From: Macrocystis pyrifera
Lineage: Eukaryota; Sar; Phaeophyceae; Laminariales; Laminariaceae
DNA length: 64,000 bases
Direction: 5' to 3'
NCBI GenBank assembly: GCA_031763025.1
Contig: JASSKH010000004.1
Coordinates: forward strand, 2,480,001 to 2,544,000
How positions within the stretch are numbered: position 1 is the stretch's first letter; each line of letters opens with the position of its first letter. Of this stretch, positions 50,301 to 60,173 are shown piece by piece. The notes under the pieces were generated by a model. That model did not search any database. It was not told the origin of the DNA and saw nothing but the letters and a program-made list of their open reading frames with translations. A program made the position numbers and the translations under genes.

Positions 50301-53300
50301 TGGCGTCGTGCACCTGGTTGTTACGGTTACAGGCAAAGCGTGACTCTACGTAGCGTGCAAAGGTTTTGAGGTGTTTCTTGGCCACACTTGGTGCGATGTT
50401 TCATCCATACTTATAGTGGACGTACAATGCGGTGACGTTACGGCGACTAGTTGCTGCACTTAGCACGCGCTTCAGCCGTGACCCTTGTGGGCTTTCGAAT
50501 ACTCCAACAATAAGTATGCACACTGCTGTACTCGGTGCGAGAGTCAGTCACGACGCTATGCGCCATGTATCGCTAGAAGTAAAACAAATAAACAAGAAAC
50601 TGTTGTTTTCTGAATTCGGAAGCGTATAAACAACTTCTGCGAACGCAAGTACCTGCGCTTCGAAAAAGTGATGGTTCGGTAACCTGTTGCAGGTGTCGGC
50701 TTGTACGCATATCACGCGGTCGTTCAATGCTCGTATAGTTGTCTCAGCAGTTGATGAGCCGTCTTACTAGGGTACTGAAACAGTGTCGCGGGTGAGTACG
50801 GACCCGCCGTAGCCTTCAGGTGACTATCGTACAGAATACGTTTCTTGAAACGCTACCGGTATTGCTGTGCACTTGGTTTGGATTTCCTACACTGGTAAGA
50901 TAAAATGACAACCACGGCTATGATTGCTCGTTGTTATGAAAATCAAGCCATCAAGCATAAAGTGAACAAAATAATGTGGTACTGTGGTAATATTCATCAG
51001 CATAGAGACAATACCATGGGCGCACGACCGAATCGCTTCTCCTACGATGCCTGTGCAACTCCCGTGCTGCACGAATATCAGCGGCTTTGGAAAGCATCCT
51101 CGCGTCCGGACAAGATATCGTCATACCGTGCGAGTCAACAGGAGCCAAGGTCACCATCGAGTTCGGCATTCCAGTCGATTCTACGCCTTCTGGGGACATC
51201 TCGAAAAAGAAGACGGTCACCTTTTCCGCGGCTGACCTCGAGTCTAACCCGACGGACTTCGAAGTTATGCTCGACGTTTGCAAAGAAGCTGCAGGTGGCA
51301 GCATCATCGTATCCGCTGAATATACCGACGACCAGGGAAACAGTCCCGATCTGTCTTTTCTGACCGGTATCGTCATTGAAGAATGCGTGGCTCCTACCCC
51401 GGTTCCGACCCCAGCGCCTACTCCAAGCCCGACCAAGAAACCCAACAAGAACGACCCCACGCGCGGCGAAAACCTCGAGATAGGAACGGCAACAAACTCC
51501 AAGTATATTGGCTGCTACGTGCCCAAGTCGAAAAATAAACTTCTAGATGGCCCCGTGACCACTTGGAGCGGAATGACGACGCAGGTGAGGAAACTACATA
51601 GCAGTCAGTGTGACCGAACGACACTTCGCTCCCCGTCACGACACACGCGAGCGAAGAACGAATGCTAACATGCCGGGAGCTGTTGTTTTTTAATGAGGGT
51701 GCAACCAACAACAGGCGCATCAATAATAAGTGATTATGTTTGACCTTATGCCCACGTATCTGCTTCTCAGGTGTGTGCCGAAATCTGCGACTGCTTGAAT
51801 TGGCAGTACTTCGCCACGGCAGAAGGTTCAGGTGGGTTTTGTAGTCCATCGTTGCTGCGGTGCACCACATAAAATATATATATAGGATTACCCATGACGT
51901 GAATGCTCGGAGCGTGAAATGTCTATTTCATCCCACAGTAGGTTTCGAGACGAGACCAACCCAACGTAAGATGAGGTCCACCTTCTGGTGCGCTGTGTGC
52001 TGGAGGTGCTTCGTCTTTGTCGCCCCTCCGACTCCGTCAGCGGTGGCGTCGTCCCACTTGCATCCAGTCCCGGGGGCGGGTGCCAACATCTTGTTTAATA
52101 TATATCAAATAGAATATCTGCTCGTGCTTATGGAAAGGCATCAGTTTATGGTACATTATAGCAGATGCCGCGGGGCGCAATGCACCGCCTGTCCACTTTG
52201 AACTAAATCATTCACGCTTTCGAACCCGGCATAGCATGTTTTTTTTTCTCCTTTCGTTTAGCGTGGCACCATATATTTCAATGTATGCTGCAGTTTACGG
52301 TTGACGACAACTTCCCTTTTCGGGCAAAATAAACAAAAAAAGGTATGCCTGTTCTATCTGAGCCAAAAACAGGTGAATTTCGATACCAAGTAAAAACCAC
52401 GTACCACGAGAGGTAGATTTGGCCATGAGAAGCCGCCAACATGATTTTTTGCGTCTGGCAGGAGTGAGCGTGTGGCCTCTAAAACCTGATCCTTTTTTTA
52501 TTTATGAGGGTACAAGCACCACAGGCTTTATTCGGACCAGCGGGGAGCCACCAGGCTTTGTTTCGATCGCCCCAGCGGGCGCGCCAAGAAGGTATTTTTG
52601 TGCCCCCCGTTGACGGCTTCGAGGCCTCGACCATCATCGAGGAACCGCTTGATCAGCACGAAGCTATTCGGGCGGTCAAAAAACTGGGCCCACCTCAATA
52701 CGGGTGGAGCGGATGAACTTCCGTATGTGTCCGTGTAGCTGTGTGTCCAAGGTCCTCTGTGAAACCACAGCACGTGTTTATCACATATGTAAATCGTATC
52801 GCACACCCTCAAACAAGAAAAAGAAGATATGCGAAATCAGCTTGAGCACGAACAAAATACATATTTACACGTACAGGTGTGGAGAGTTAAGAAAGAAGTG
52901 TGTGGCCTCTGATTTTGGTTCAAAATCTGACAAAAAAAAATAGCTAAAAGCTAAACAACAAAAGTACACATTTCCACGTGTACGGGGCCCATTTCAAGTC
53001 GAAGCGGGTATGGCGTAAGGCTGGCTAATCACAGGGCTCCTGGTGTGTATTTCTTGAATTATGTCACTCTGTACCTTTCTCCGGTACCGCAATGGACTAG
53101 GTATACCTATTTTCCGCAGAAAAATCTCGAAGATTTTATCACGTTGCATTATGTTGTGTCAACATGTTTTTGCTACTCGTACGCTCTTGTTGCTTGTTGT
53201 TCACGCGAACATTTTTTCAACATGTTGTATCATATCATACTATGCAAGCAGGTATTCTGTACGTATGCGAACGTGCAAGTTATCTGATTATGTGTGATGC

Positions 53301-55772
53301 TGATGCTGTTGTACAAACAAAGGCCAGTAGGTAGCAAGGGGGCCAAACAGCAGGCCCAAGAGGGAAGACGGGAAACCCACCAGATGAAGGGGACGATTGA
53401 GGGCAATATTTGAGACGCTTGAATCGGCTTTTCGCGTACGTTGTAGCCAACTCTGTGTACGACGCAAATAGTATATATTGACTTTCCGATCGTGCCAGGT
53501 GGCTACACATGTGGCGAATGGCAACGTATTTCGGTTGCTGGTTCATTGACTCCGGTTTGAGTGTTTTCTGCGTCTGCCCTCAAACATTGTTTACTTTCAA
53601 TGCACCCCTTGGCAGGAGAGTAATTAATGCACTTGTACAACAAAAATACATGGGAAAGGCATGCTATGATACCTTATTGAGTATTTTCTCAGCTAATACG
53701 CCCCATCACGTAGCACATCTTGGCCCCCCAAAGTAACCGCCCCCTACCGCTCTGCAGTGGGATGGTAACGCACTGCAGGTATGGCTCTTAGGGTGTAGAG
53801 TAGACATTATTTTTACCTGGTATAAAATATTGACGACACTGGACCAAGACGGGTATGCGGCACGAACCTTTGCAAGTCGTGATGAGACGTTGCAAGAACG
53901 CCCTCTCCACGTGGCCCAACCATTGCCAGACGAAACGTATATGTTGACATGACAATATGTCCACTACGAACCCGTACTTCTTCCTTGTGCCAGACGATAA
54001 GGTAGGCGTGTGACGCTATCGCACGCGCTCAGCAGACAGGGGTGGCGGTGCTACGATTGGATTAGCGCTTTCGACGAAAAATACGTTTGACTGATGGGCT
54101 TTCCCAATGTTGAGGAACACACACCACGCGCCCAGTATATTTGCTTTTCACGAAACATTTTGAGAAAAAATCAGGCCGTATAATATGGTGATCAGGTAAA
54201 AACTCTCGAAAGATCCCCAAGATGGCGACCAGAGCAATGATTGGTAACTTCGGTGTTATTCGCCGTCTGCGAGAAACGCGAGCCCCCAGCAAAACACGTA
54301 GGCATAGCGTCTTGCGCCCGTGCCGTCACGACTCCTTGCATCAACCATTGTAACTCGGACACCAGGTTGTAGAATATCGTCGTCCAAGCAAACAGCGGCC
54401 GTTGCTGTAATTTTCACTTCCTATCGTCAATTTTCCCCTCTAGAGTCCCAAGAGGGTTGCTAAACCCTTGAAGGATTGCAGTCTCGTTTTGGGGACAACC
54501 TTACTTGTAATTGGCGTGGTTTGTCCCCAAACGGGACTGCAGCTTTAAACCACACTTTAGTTTGGTTAGGGTTACCATGGCTTGCTAATGGTTTAGAGCA
54601 CCTCAAATAGGGAGCGTCAGAAAAACCTGTAGCATGGGGCACCCCTGTACTGTATATAGCGTGCATCGGCGTAGAAAAACGAAATATTGTGTAGCCTCTC
54701 CTTGCCTCTCCCTTAGTACACTGTTTACGCTCGCACCCATGAGTGCATGATGAGCATATCCAATGCTCGGGGCCCGAACACAGGACAAGGGCACGCGGAT
54801 GGGCCGGACGTGCAGAAGAGCGAAAAAAAGGGGTGGAAAGGCTGCGGGAAGGAAGTAGGCGTGTTTTAGCCATAGGGTGTAGTGTACGGCATTGAATCGG
54901 GGGCGCGCAGTACACTTGAGGAGGACCACGCTTATCGACTCTAACTCCTCCAAAGAATTCTACGTATGGGTTTGGACTGCATGTGCCACCAAGAAAATAA
55001 ACTGAGCTCTGACGGGACAGGGAACAGCAGCAGCGTGGTCGGAATTGAGGGGAACAGACGCATTTGCGGCCTTAATTTGCGGTCATTAAGAGCATGGGCT
55101 GAGCGGTAATAGCTGAAGGTGCACTGAAGCTATTTCCATTTTTTTACTTTCTTTTCACTGTTACTCATTGCATTTTAAATTAACTCATTGACAATACTAT
55201 CCCGTTTACGGCCCGGAGTTTAGGACATATTCGGTCACTACGTGCGCACGCGGAGCCAAAGCCAGCGTCAGGCAGCCGCGACGAAGCCCCGTTTGCATGA
55301 TATTCCATGCGATAGCTTGGTTGGAGTAATAACTTCATAAAAACTGCGGTTGTGCAAACCAAACCGACAATATTTTTCGTATTCTTTACGCCTTGTTGGA
55401 CGGTACGCATCGGTGCACGTCTAAAACTAGTCACGAGTTGGTAGGTCGAAAACAATCATCCTCGCAATTCTGGGGGAGAAAAAATGTTGCATCAGAACCA
55501 CTGGTGCAGGCTCCCCGGTTGATTGAAGCTTTCTCAGCTACATTTTGTTTCACGAGTGTCCGCCTTATCCGTTCCTAACTGACTCAAACAACGGCTCTTT
55601 GCGCCCTTGAAACGTGACCTGATTTCCAGAATGCCACTGCGGTAGTTCCGAGCCTGTCACGAAGAAAAAGAAGGGCGTGTGCGATTACCAGTGCGGTGGA
55701 GACAGTGCCACATCGTGCGGAGGCGTCAGCAGCATCAGCGTCTACAAGAACAAAAATTTCAAGAAGGCTTAA
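44213..55772 (+). CDS. secreted vWA-WSC domain protein, six exons
   Basis: Exons 44213-44392, 48791-49196, 49963-50049, 51082-51584, 51771-51831 and 55630-55772 join in frame at every junction, total 1380 bases with TAA, and give 459 residues. In order: signal peptide (about 1-25); vWA domain (about 61-235) with full MIDAS: DGSGS at 68-72, Thr near 140, Asp in ITDGR at 167; an unnamed beta-rich domain (about 236-326) containing SAEYTDDQGNSPDLSFL; a Pro-Thr linker (about 327-345); and a WSC domain (about 365-457) with its Cys pattern. vWA domains bind protein ligands via a metal ion and WSC domains bind polysaccharide, so I infer a secreted or wall-linked adhesion protein. Introns 1 and 5 (4.4 and 3.8 kb) are long; a missed in-frame exon in intron 1 is possible. 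Confidence 0.82.
44393..48790 (+). other. intron 1 of the vWA-WSC gene (4.4 kb)
   Basis: GTGAGT donor and AG acceptor (TTGAAG). No further exon is certain. Two Cys-rich open stretches on the + strand might be missed exons or chance: about 46040-46160 (LCCHSCCCSNPDDEYQYQ) and 46390-46560 (PCKSSPGDDICKGRKVITG). A triplet microsatellite lies at 48310-48430. Minus-strand frames here have no domain. Confidence 0.5.
48310..48430. repeat. CTA triplet microsatellite
   Basis: Interrupted CTA/ACT triplets (CTACTACTACTAGTACTACT, later an uninterrupted block of ACT units) with CCTATT interruptions, inside intron 1 of the vWA-WSC gene. TAT/ATT triplets follow near 48460-48490. Likely polymorphic. Confidence 0.8.
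48791..49196 (+). CDS. vWA-WSC gene, exon 2: vWA core
   Basis: Begins GTG AAC CTT after the acceptor and encodes VNLALVLDGSGSVNKAEF, the first vWA strand with the DxSxS metal-binding motif. GGTTTSVGINEGTRLL supplies the MIDAS Thr and FMIVITDGRSS the Asp. It ends within AAVGVG at a GTGGGT donor, phase 1. Reading on without splicing would give a stop after 13 residues and lose the last vWA helix, so the splice is preferred. Confidence 0.85.
49963..50049 (+). CDS. vWA-WSC gene, exon 3: end of vWA
   Basis: An 87-base exon after CTCCGCAG. It encodes PATNDVELLAIGGDEANVFE then VAKFDLLD, matching the conserved vWA ending in which a short helix is followed by NVF-V-FD. The exon ends at a perfect GTAAGC donor, phase 1. 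It is too short to stand out as an open frame. Confidence 0.82.
51082..51584 (+). CDS. vWA-WSC gene, exon 4: middle domain, linker, start of WSC
   Basis: After the acceptor ATATCAG the frame continues as ALESILASGQDIVIPCESTG, completing the last vWA helix and entering the unnamed middle domain (KVTIEFGIPVD, FEVMLDVCKE, IIVSAEYTDDQGNSPDLSF). A linker rich in PTP repeats starts near 51390, and WSC starts at YIGCYVPKSKNKLLDG near 51503. Donor GTGAGG follows CAG at phase 0. The middle domain recurs, decayed, at 58258-58560. Confidence 0.88.
51771..51831 (+). CDS. vWA-WSC gene, exon 5: WSC core
   Basis: A 61-base exon after TGCTTCTCAG encoding VCAEICDCLNWQYFATAEGS. Its Cys pair and the WQYF-A motif are the central WSC signature (typically VCxxxC...YFG). 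Donor GTGGGT, phase 1. Intron 4 before it is only 186 bp. Confidence 0.85.
52504..52716 (+). pseudogene. coding-like fragment inside intron 5
   Basis: An open + frame reads MRVQAPQALFGPAGSHQALF and ends IEEPLDQHEAIRAVKKLGPP QYGWSG before a stop. The second half (VPPVDGFEASTIIEEPLDQH) has balanced, protein-like composition, whereas the other frames there are interrupted. It does not fit the WSC domain it sits within, so it is probably an inserted relic. Family not recognised. Confidence 0.3.
54477..54541. repeat. imperfect 21-22-bp inverted repeat
   Basis: TGCAGTCTCGTTTTGGGGAC (54477-) is reverse-complemented at 54521-54541 (GTCCCCAAACGGGACTGCA) with one mismatch and one base length difference, around a 22-bp spacer. 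Partial complementarity extends outward (TAAACC/GGTTTA). It could be the core of a small palindromic element or an RNA hairpin in the intron. Confidence 0.65.
55630..55772 (+). CDS. vWA-WSC gene, exon 6: end of WSC and stop
   Basis: After TGATTTCCAG the frame gives ECHCGSSEPVTKKKKGVCDY then QCGGDSATSCGGVSSISVYK, the standard WSC ending (C-x-CG ... C ... C-x-GD ... CGG ... SVY). Phase 1 entry rebuilds a Glu codon with exon 5. TAA at 55770-55772. The protein ends soon after the WSC domain, with no membrane anchor. Confidence 0.88.
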
Positions 55773-56309
55773 CGCGAGCGACTGAGAACATGTTAAATTG
55801 ATTCACCAACTGTTGGAGCTCCCTCAGAGGCAACACCTTAGCAGTACACTAACTGTATTGCGTGTGCGTGGTTTCGTCGTGGTTGATATCAGCTGTGGTA
55901 AGGAAACTTCAATCGGCTGTGATGAATATCGGTAGCCCTAGTTGACACCTCCGAGTTCGACATTATCGTGACCTACTACGTCTATGATTCGGGGCGGAGT
56001 GTCGGCCCTTTTGCGTGGGTAGATGTGGGTATGTGACATGTGTACGGTGTTCGGGTCATACCCTCGGGGCGAAGGACTTAATGAGAAGCAAAAGAGTAAG
56101 AAATATCTTCCCACTCCATAATTTCGACCAAAAGGTTGCGGACAATATAGTTGGGGAATCCTAGGCGGGTGCTGTTGTAACCATATACTTACATCATGAA
56201 TTTTGCCAACGAACGTGTTGGTTCTTCTCTCTCGGTCTACGAAAGAACGAGGTCTGTCAGCGGAACCTATCGGCAGCAGCCTGCCGGCGTGCAAGACATA
56301 TTATCAAGG
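55773..56309. other. 3' flank of vWA-WSC gene, no supported gene
   Basis: Expected 3' UTR followed by intergenic DNA; a minus frame at 55938-56294 (118 codons) has no recognisable domain. Confidence 0.45.
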
Positions 56310-56445
56310 CTACATATGGTTTGGTAGTTATATCATTATAGTATGGAACGGAGTGTACCAGAGGGGAGAACGTGTACGATCTGCGCATTACGTAATGCGG
56401 AGCGGAGCAAGCATCTCGCGTTTTTCTTCACATATGCATCTCATA
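56310..56445. repeat. diverged duplicate of 56880-57020
   Basis: Shares CTACATATGGTTTGG..TAGTATGGAACGGAGTGT and GAGCGGAGCAAGCA with 56880-57020, where the matching motifs appear in the same order. An older, larger duplication of which the right-hand unit later expanded into the 82-bp array. Confidence 0.6.
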
Positions 56446-56676
56446 GAAACGGTTTCCCGGCCCTACAGTGGGTGTAAAGGCTTAAACGCCGAGTTGAGGC
56501 ATGAGAAGCATCAGCGCTTTCCAACTCGACAATGTCGACGACACAGTTGTTGGAAATCGTGCCAGATCATCGGCGGATAATCGTATTCTTGTACTTGCAC
56601 AGTGGGATTTTCGGGCATCTATTTTGTTGGTATTGTGACTTTGGCTGAGCCAGTGTGAGGGCTGTCTGCGGAACGC

Positions 56677-56921
56677 GTCGTCAGCGGCTTGTCGGCGTAA
56701 AACGTGTGTTGTCGGGGTTGCATATGGTTTGGCACATAGCATCTAGTATCAGTATTATGCCGTCAGCGGCTTATCGGCGTAAAACGTGTGCCGTCAGGGC
56801 TGCATATGGTTATACACATAGCATCTAGTATCCGTATTATGCCGTCAGCGGCTTATCGGCGTAAAACGTGTGTCGCCAGGGCTGCATATGGTTTGGCACA
56901 TAGCATCTAGTATCAGTATGG
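56677..56921. repeat. 82-bp tandem array, three units
   Basis: Units with the anchor TCAGCGGCTT at 56681, 56763 and 56845, exactly 82 bp apart, each with CGGCGTAAAACGTGTG and CATAGCATCTAGTATC. Units differ by a few bases. 82 is not a multiple of three, so this is not a protein repeat. Confidence 0.88.
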
Positions 56922-58257
56922 AACGGAGTGTGACGGAGGGGCATCCTAAAGAGTATGCGCAATATGTGCTGCTGAGCGGAGCGAGCACTTCTCTTTTGCT
57001 TCGAACATGCATAGGTCGACAAGGCCACCTGGATCGAATACCATAAATAAATTTGTTTGTTTCGCAGACCAATACCAAGCATGTCTCAAGAACATTCGTG
57101 AGGTACGTCTCACTCAAGCTTTCGCTCTGAGAGTCCATGTTGAAGTGCGAAGCATAAATCGCATTTCCACGCCGACACATCTACGTGAGGTAGGAATCAC
57201 ATCCTTAAACGTTCACCGAGAGGGCATCTCAATACGTATGACTGCAAGTGGTCCAGAGGCTGCCGTTCTGTGCTTCCTACAGACTTACAATCGAGCTAAA
57301 CGTTTCACAGTTAATAGGAAAAAACCCACCAGCCCTCCAGCGTAAACATCTCGATCTACAGTAAGAGAATCGTACCATTTTACTCTGATTATACGCTAGC
57401 TACATGAAATGCTTTGGATCTGGCTTATTCGTAGGGGCATATACAGGTGCAGGGTGCGCAGACGGGCTTGGGTAGGGGGACCAGACAAGCGGGTGGGTGT
57501 GGTGCTCTCAAGATATGTCCAAGCGACTAGGTCGATAGATAAGAACCTTAAGGAAATAAAGCCAGCTAAACGAATCATAAACCGAAAATGCTAAGCACGC
57601 ACATAATCTCCCAATTGGTAGTCAACGACGCGAGCGGTTCCTGCGTCGTCGTGGATGCCCACGGTTGTTTTCCGCAGCTCAGCTAAGTAGGGGATTTACT
57701 GTCGGCATATATGATCTTGTGGTATCTTAGGTTCCATGGGATGAAGAAACAGGTGTGTGGCGATCTTAATTAAGTTCTGGGGAACCACCGACGGCAAACC
57801 ATTTGTTTATGCCGGTGTCGGCTTTTGTGCTGGTTGATGGTTTCTCGCTTGGAATTTTTGCATTTCTTTCTAGCACTTCTCGCTGGTGATACTTGAAGTC
57901 TTCGTTCCATCGCCCACAAGCGATGTTGTTGATAATCGCGAAAGCAAGTGTGAGCTCGGACGTCATACAGAAATCTCCCACAATGCGCGATTCAACATTA
58001 GCAACAACGCACTGGAACACGTACCGTGACTACCTATTATCGCGGCTCAAGTTGTTCGTTCGAAACGAAACTCATCATCATACATTATCAACACTACATC
58101 GGGATCAACGCGAAAATGTCTAGCATCCCGTCAAGAACGAAGTTTATGTCCTTGTCGACAACATCCTCAACATCTTCTTCGCCTCCCAACTCTTGTGATA
58201 CTCAGATTACGACAACTCTCGGCGGCCTTAGATGATGTTTTCTAATCAAGCATAGCA
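56922..58257. other. no supported gene
   Basis: Apart from the right part of the duplication noted above (to about 57020), I see no domain or splice-consistent exon. Near 58127-58190 one + frame reads EVYVLVDNILNIFFASQLL before a stop, faintly like the end of the vWA domain, and probably belongs to the decayed paralogue that follows. Confidence 0.4.
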
Positions 58258-58560
58258 ACCGTCATGCGGTCTCCATTGAGAAGTGCCACGTTGACGATCA
58301 AGCTCAGGTTCCCGGTCGACCATACTGTGTCCAGATCTATGACTGCAACCACGGTCTCCTTTCTCGTGACTGACATCCAGCGCAATGCCAACCAATTCGA
58401 TGTTCTGCTGGACGCGTACGGTGAGGTGTTTATTGTCAGCATCGCCGTGTTCGTCGACTACACCGACGATGAGGGCGACCTTCCCGACCTGACCTTTCTG
58501 GTCGGCTTGGTCGTCGGCATCGACGTCTGCGCGGCACGCATGCTACCCCTCACGCTGGCA
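58258..58560 (+). pseudogene. decayed paralogue of the vWA-WSC gene's middle domain
   Basis: The + frame reads ATLTIKLRFPVDHTVS, VSFLVTDIQRNANQFDVLLD, VFVDYTDDEGDLPDLTFLVG, lining up position by position with exon 4 (KVTIEFGIPVD, VTFSAADLESNPTDFEVMLD, AEYTDDQGNSPDLSFLTG). The upstream vWA core, the Pro-Thr linker and the WSC domain are absent from the flanks. The frame ends at TGA near 58621 in unrelated sequence. It could be one exon of a gene whose others lie elsewhere, but loss of its neighbours favours a relic. Confidence 0.7.
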
Positions 58561-59160
58561 CCATCCCATCGATACCTCGCCCCGTCTGGTCTGAAATCAC
58601 AGGGTCCTTCATCAACATCTTGACCTTCCGAGGATCGTTTGAAAGGTAAACACGAAACCCAAGGTCAGGAGAATGGGAACGAAATTGACACATCGCACCA
58701 CCCCTAAACAGTTCGGATGTTCTTGATGGCTTTTGGAACGTGATCAAAAGCACGCAAGGTCCCCGTGATGTGCATTAATCTGTCCCTTGCGCGACCTATC
58801 GTTTGATTGGATGCTGTCAGCCACTTTCCACACGTAAAATACTCCACACGCCCTCAGAAAGTGGGTAGATTTAAGCCTTGCGCAAGGCATATCTCTGTTG
58901 GACCTTGGCAACGTTTCGGGAGTGGACCTTGAAAAATACCTGATCATGTTCTGGGTTTTACAGGCCGCCTCTCGACTGATAATAAAACAAAAACGTTTGG
59001 CTTGCAATACACTGTTGGGGGTTTGTGCCAGACACACCCAAAAACACTGATCAATGCGATTGAAAGTTCTTAGTTGTGGCCGATGCCCTTATGTTCTCCG
59101 AAATGAGTACGCACAACAATAGGACATTTCGCAAAGTGCATGATGTACATACACACACTA
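58561..59160. other. no supported gene
   Basis: A minus frame at 58744-59037 has no recognisable domain. Nothing else seen. Confidence 0.5.
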
Positions 59161-59260
59161 CCACGGAAGACCATAGTAAATAGGATCAATTATCATTAAA
59201 CAAATAGCTAAAAATATAGTTTTTTGTGTACGCAGGTCCTATTTACTATGGTCCCCTGAA
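59161..59260. mobile_element. 105-bp MITE family, copy 2
   Basis: Left end CCACGGAAGACCATAGTAAA TAGGA and right end GGTCCTATTTACTATGGTCC form inverted termini matching copies 1 and 3. TA precedes the left end; the right end is eroded and lacks the TA. The most diverged of the three. Confidence 0.7.
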
Positions 59261-60068
59261 CGTATAGTTCATTTTTGTGCTAATTGTTTGTCATACAGGT
59301 GTAAAAGTTGAAGAGCTCTCTCCGTGTTGAACATGTGAATAATAAAAGGCGAACTATATTTACTGTCTCGGCACACGCTTACACGGCTGCAATTGGGGAA
59401 AGCACGAATTTCATCGTGCAAGTCACGTCCCGCAGGGGTGGAGAATGTCCTCCCTTCCGGTGACCCCCCGCAATGTGGAAGCCCTCGCCATCACCATACG
59501 ACTTCATACATTGATTTTGTTCGACACGGTGGAAGCACTTGTATATTCCTCATGTCATGAAAGCCGCCCACCGCAAAGACACAGTGGACATACTGTTGGA
59601 AACTGTGATAGTCCATCTTCCAAAGGGTACAAATAGGGATCACACCCTCTGGGCCGGAATCTCGTGAATACGGGCACGGTATCACGTTCATATCACATCC
59701 TTTAATCTGCACTTCCTTATTTATGCAGTCGGCAAAGTGGCGAAAAAATACGAGCCCTGAACCTCGAGCTCTGAGTCCAAAAAATGCTCATTATGTGTCC
59801 CTCGATAAATTTTCGCCATTAGTTTAAATGTTTCCAAACTCCCCCATTAAGGGTCCGGTAATGGCTCCGTATTAGAGCCATCTGGCCGAGTGCGCTATTC
59901 AATATGCTTATTTTTGAAAAATAATGGAATACGTCAGCTGTGAGTTCTTGTCATTTTCTCTTAATCCAAATAACATTTAACGCACCAGATTACTCACGAG
60001 TAAAAGTAGCTCGTCGAATCGCCCATACATAGCTCACCCATGTGGAAAATAGTAATATGATATAGCTA
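59261..60068. other. no supported gene
   Basis: AT-rich DNA with no open frame of note. Confidence 0.5.
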
Positions 60069-60173
60069 TTACGGGAGACCATAGTAGATAGGACCAAATA
60101 TTGTTAGTAAAAACGGGTAAATATATAGGTTTTTGAGTGTACCGTAGGTCCTATTAACTATGGCCCCCCGTAA
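60069..60173. mobile_element. 105-bp MITE, copy 3
   Basis: TTACGGGAGACCATAGTAGA at the left, TTAACTATGGCCCCCCGTAA at the right, 105 bp, flanked by TA on both sides (60067-60068 and 60074-relative right flank at 60174-60175). Same length as copy 1 at 26098. No coding capacity; a non-autonomous element mobilised by an unseen transposase is the likely origin. Confidence 0.8.

Larger units (their letters stand above)
51832..55629 (+). other. intron 5 of the vWA-WSC gene (3.8 kb)
   Basis: Splits the WSC domain. It contains a short coding-like fragment (52504-52716), a tail-to-tail inverted repeat (54477-54541), a palindromic TACCTGGTA at 53814 and minus-strand frames at 54460-54953 with no domain. 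Nothing else supported. Confidence 0.6.

Noticed and set aside
50951-51502. 183-codon minus frame
   Set aside because: Antisense shadow of exon 4 of the vWA-WSC gene.
56677-56921. CRISPR-like array
   Set aside because: Repeat units are contiguous 82-bp tandem copies without unique spacers, in a eukaryotic context.
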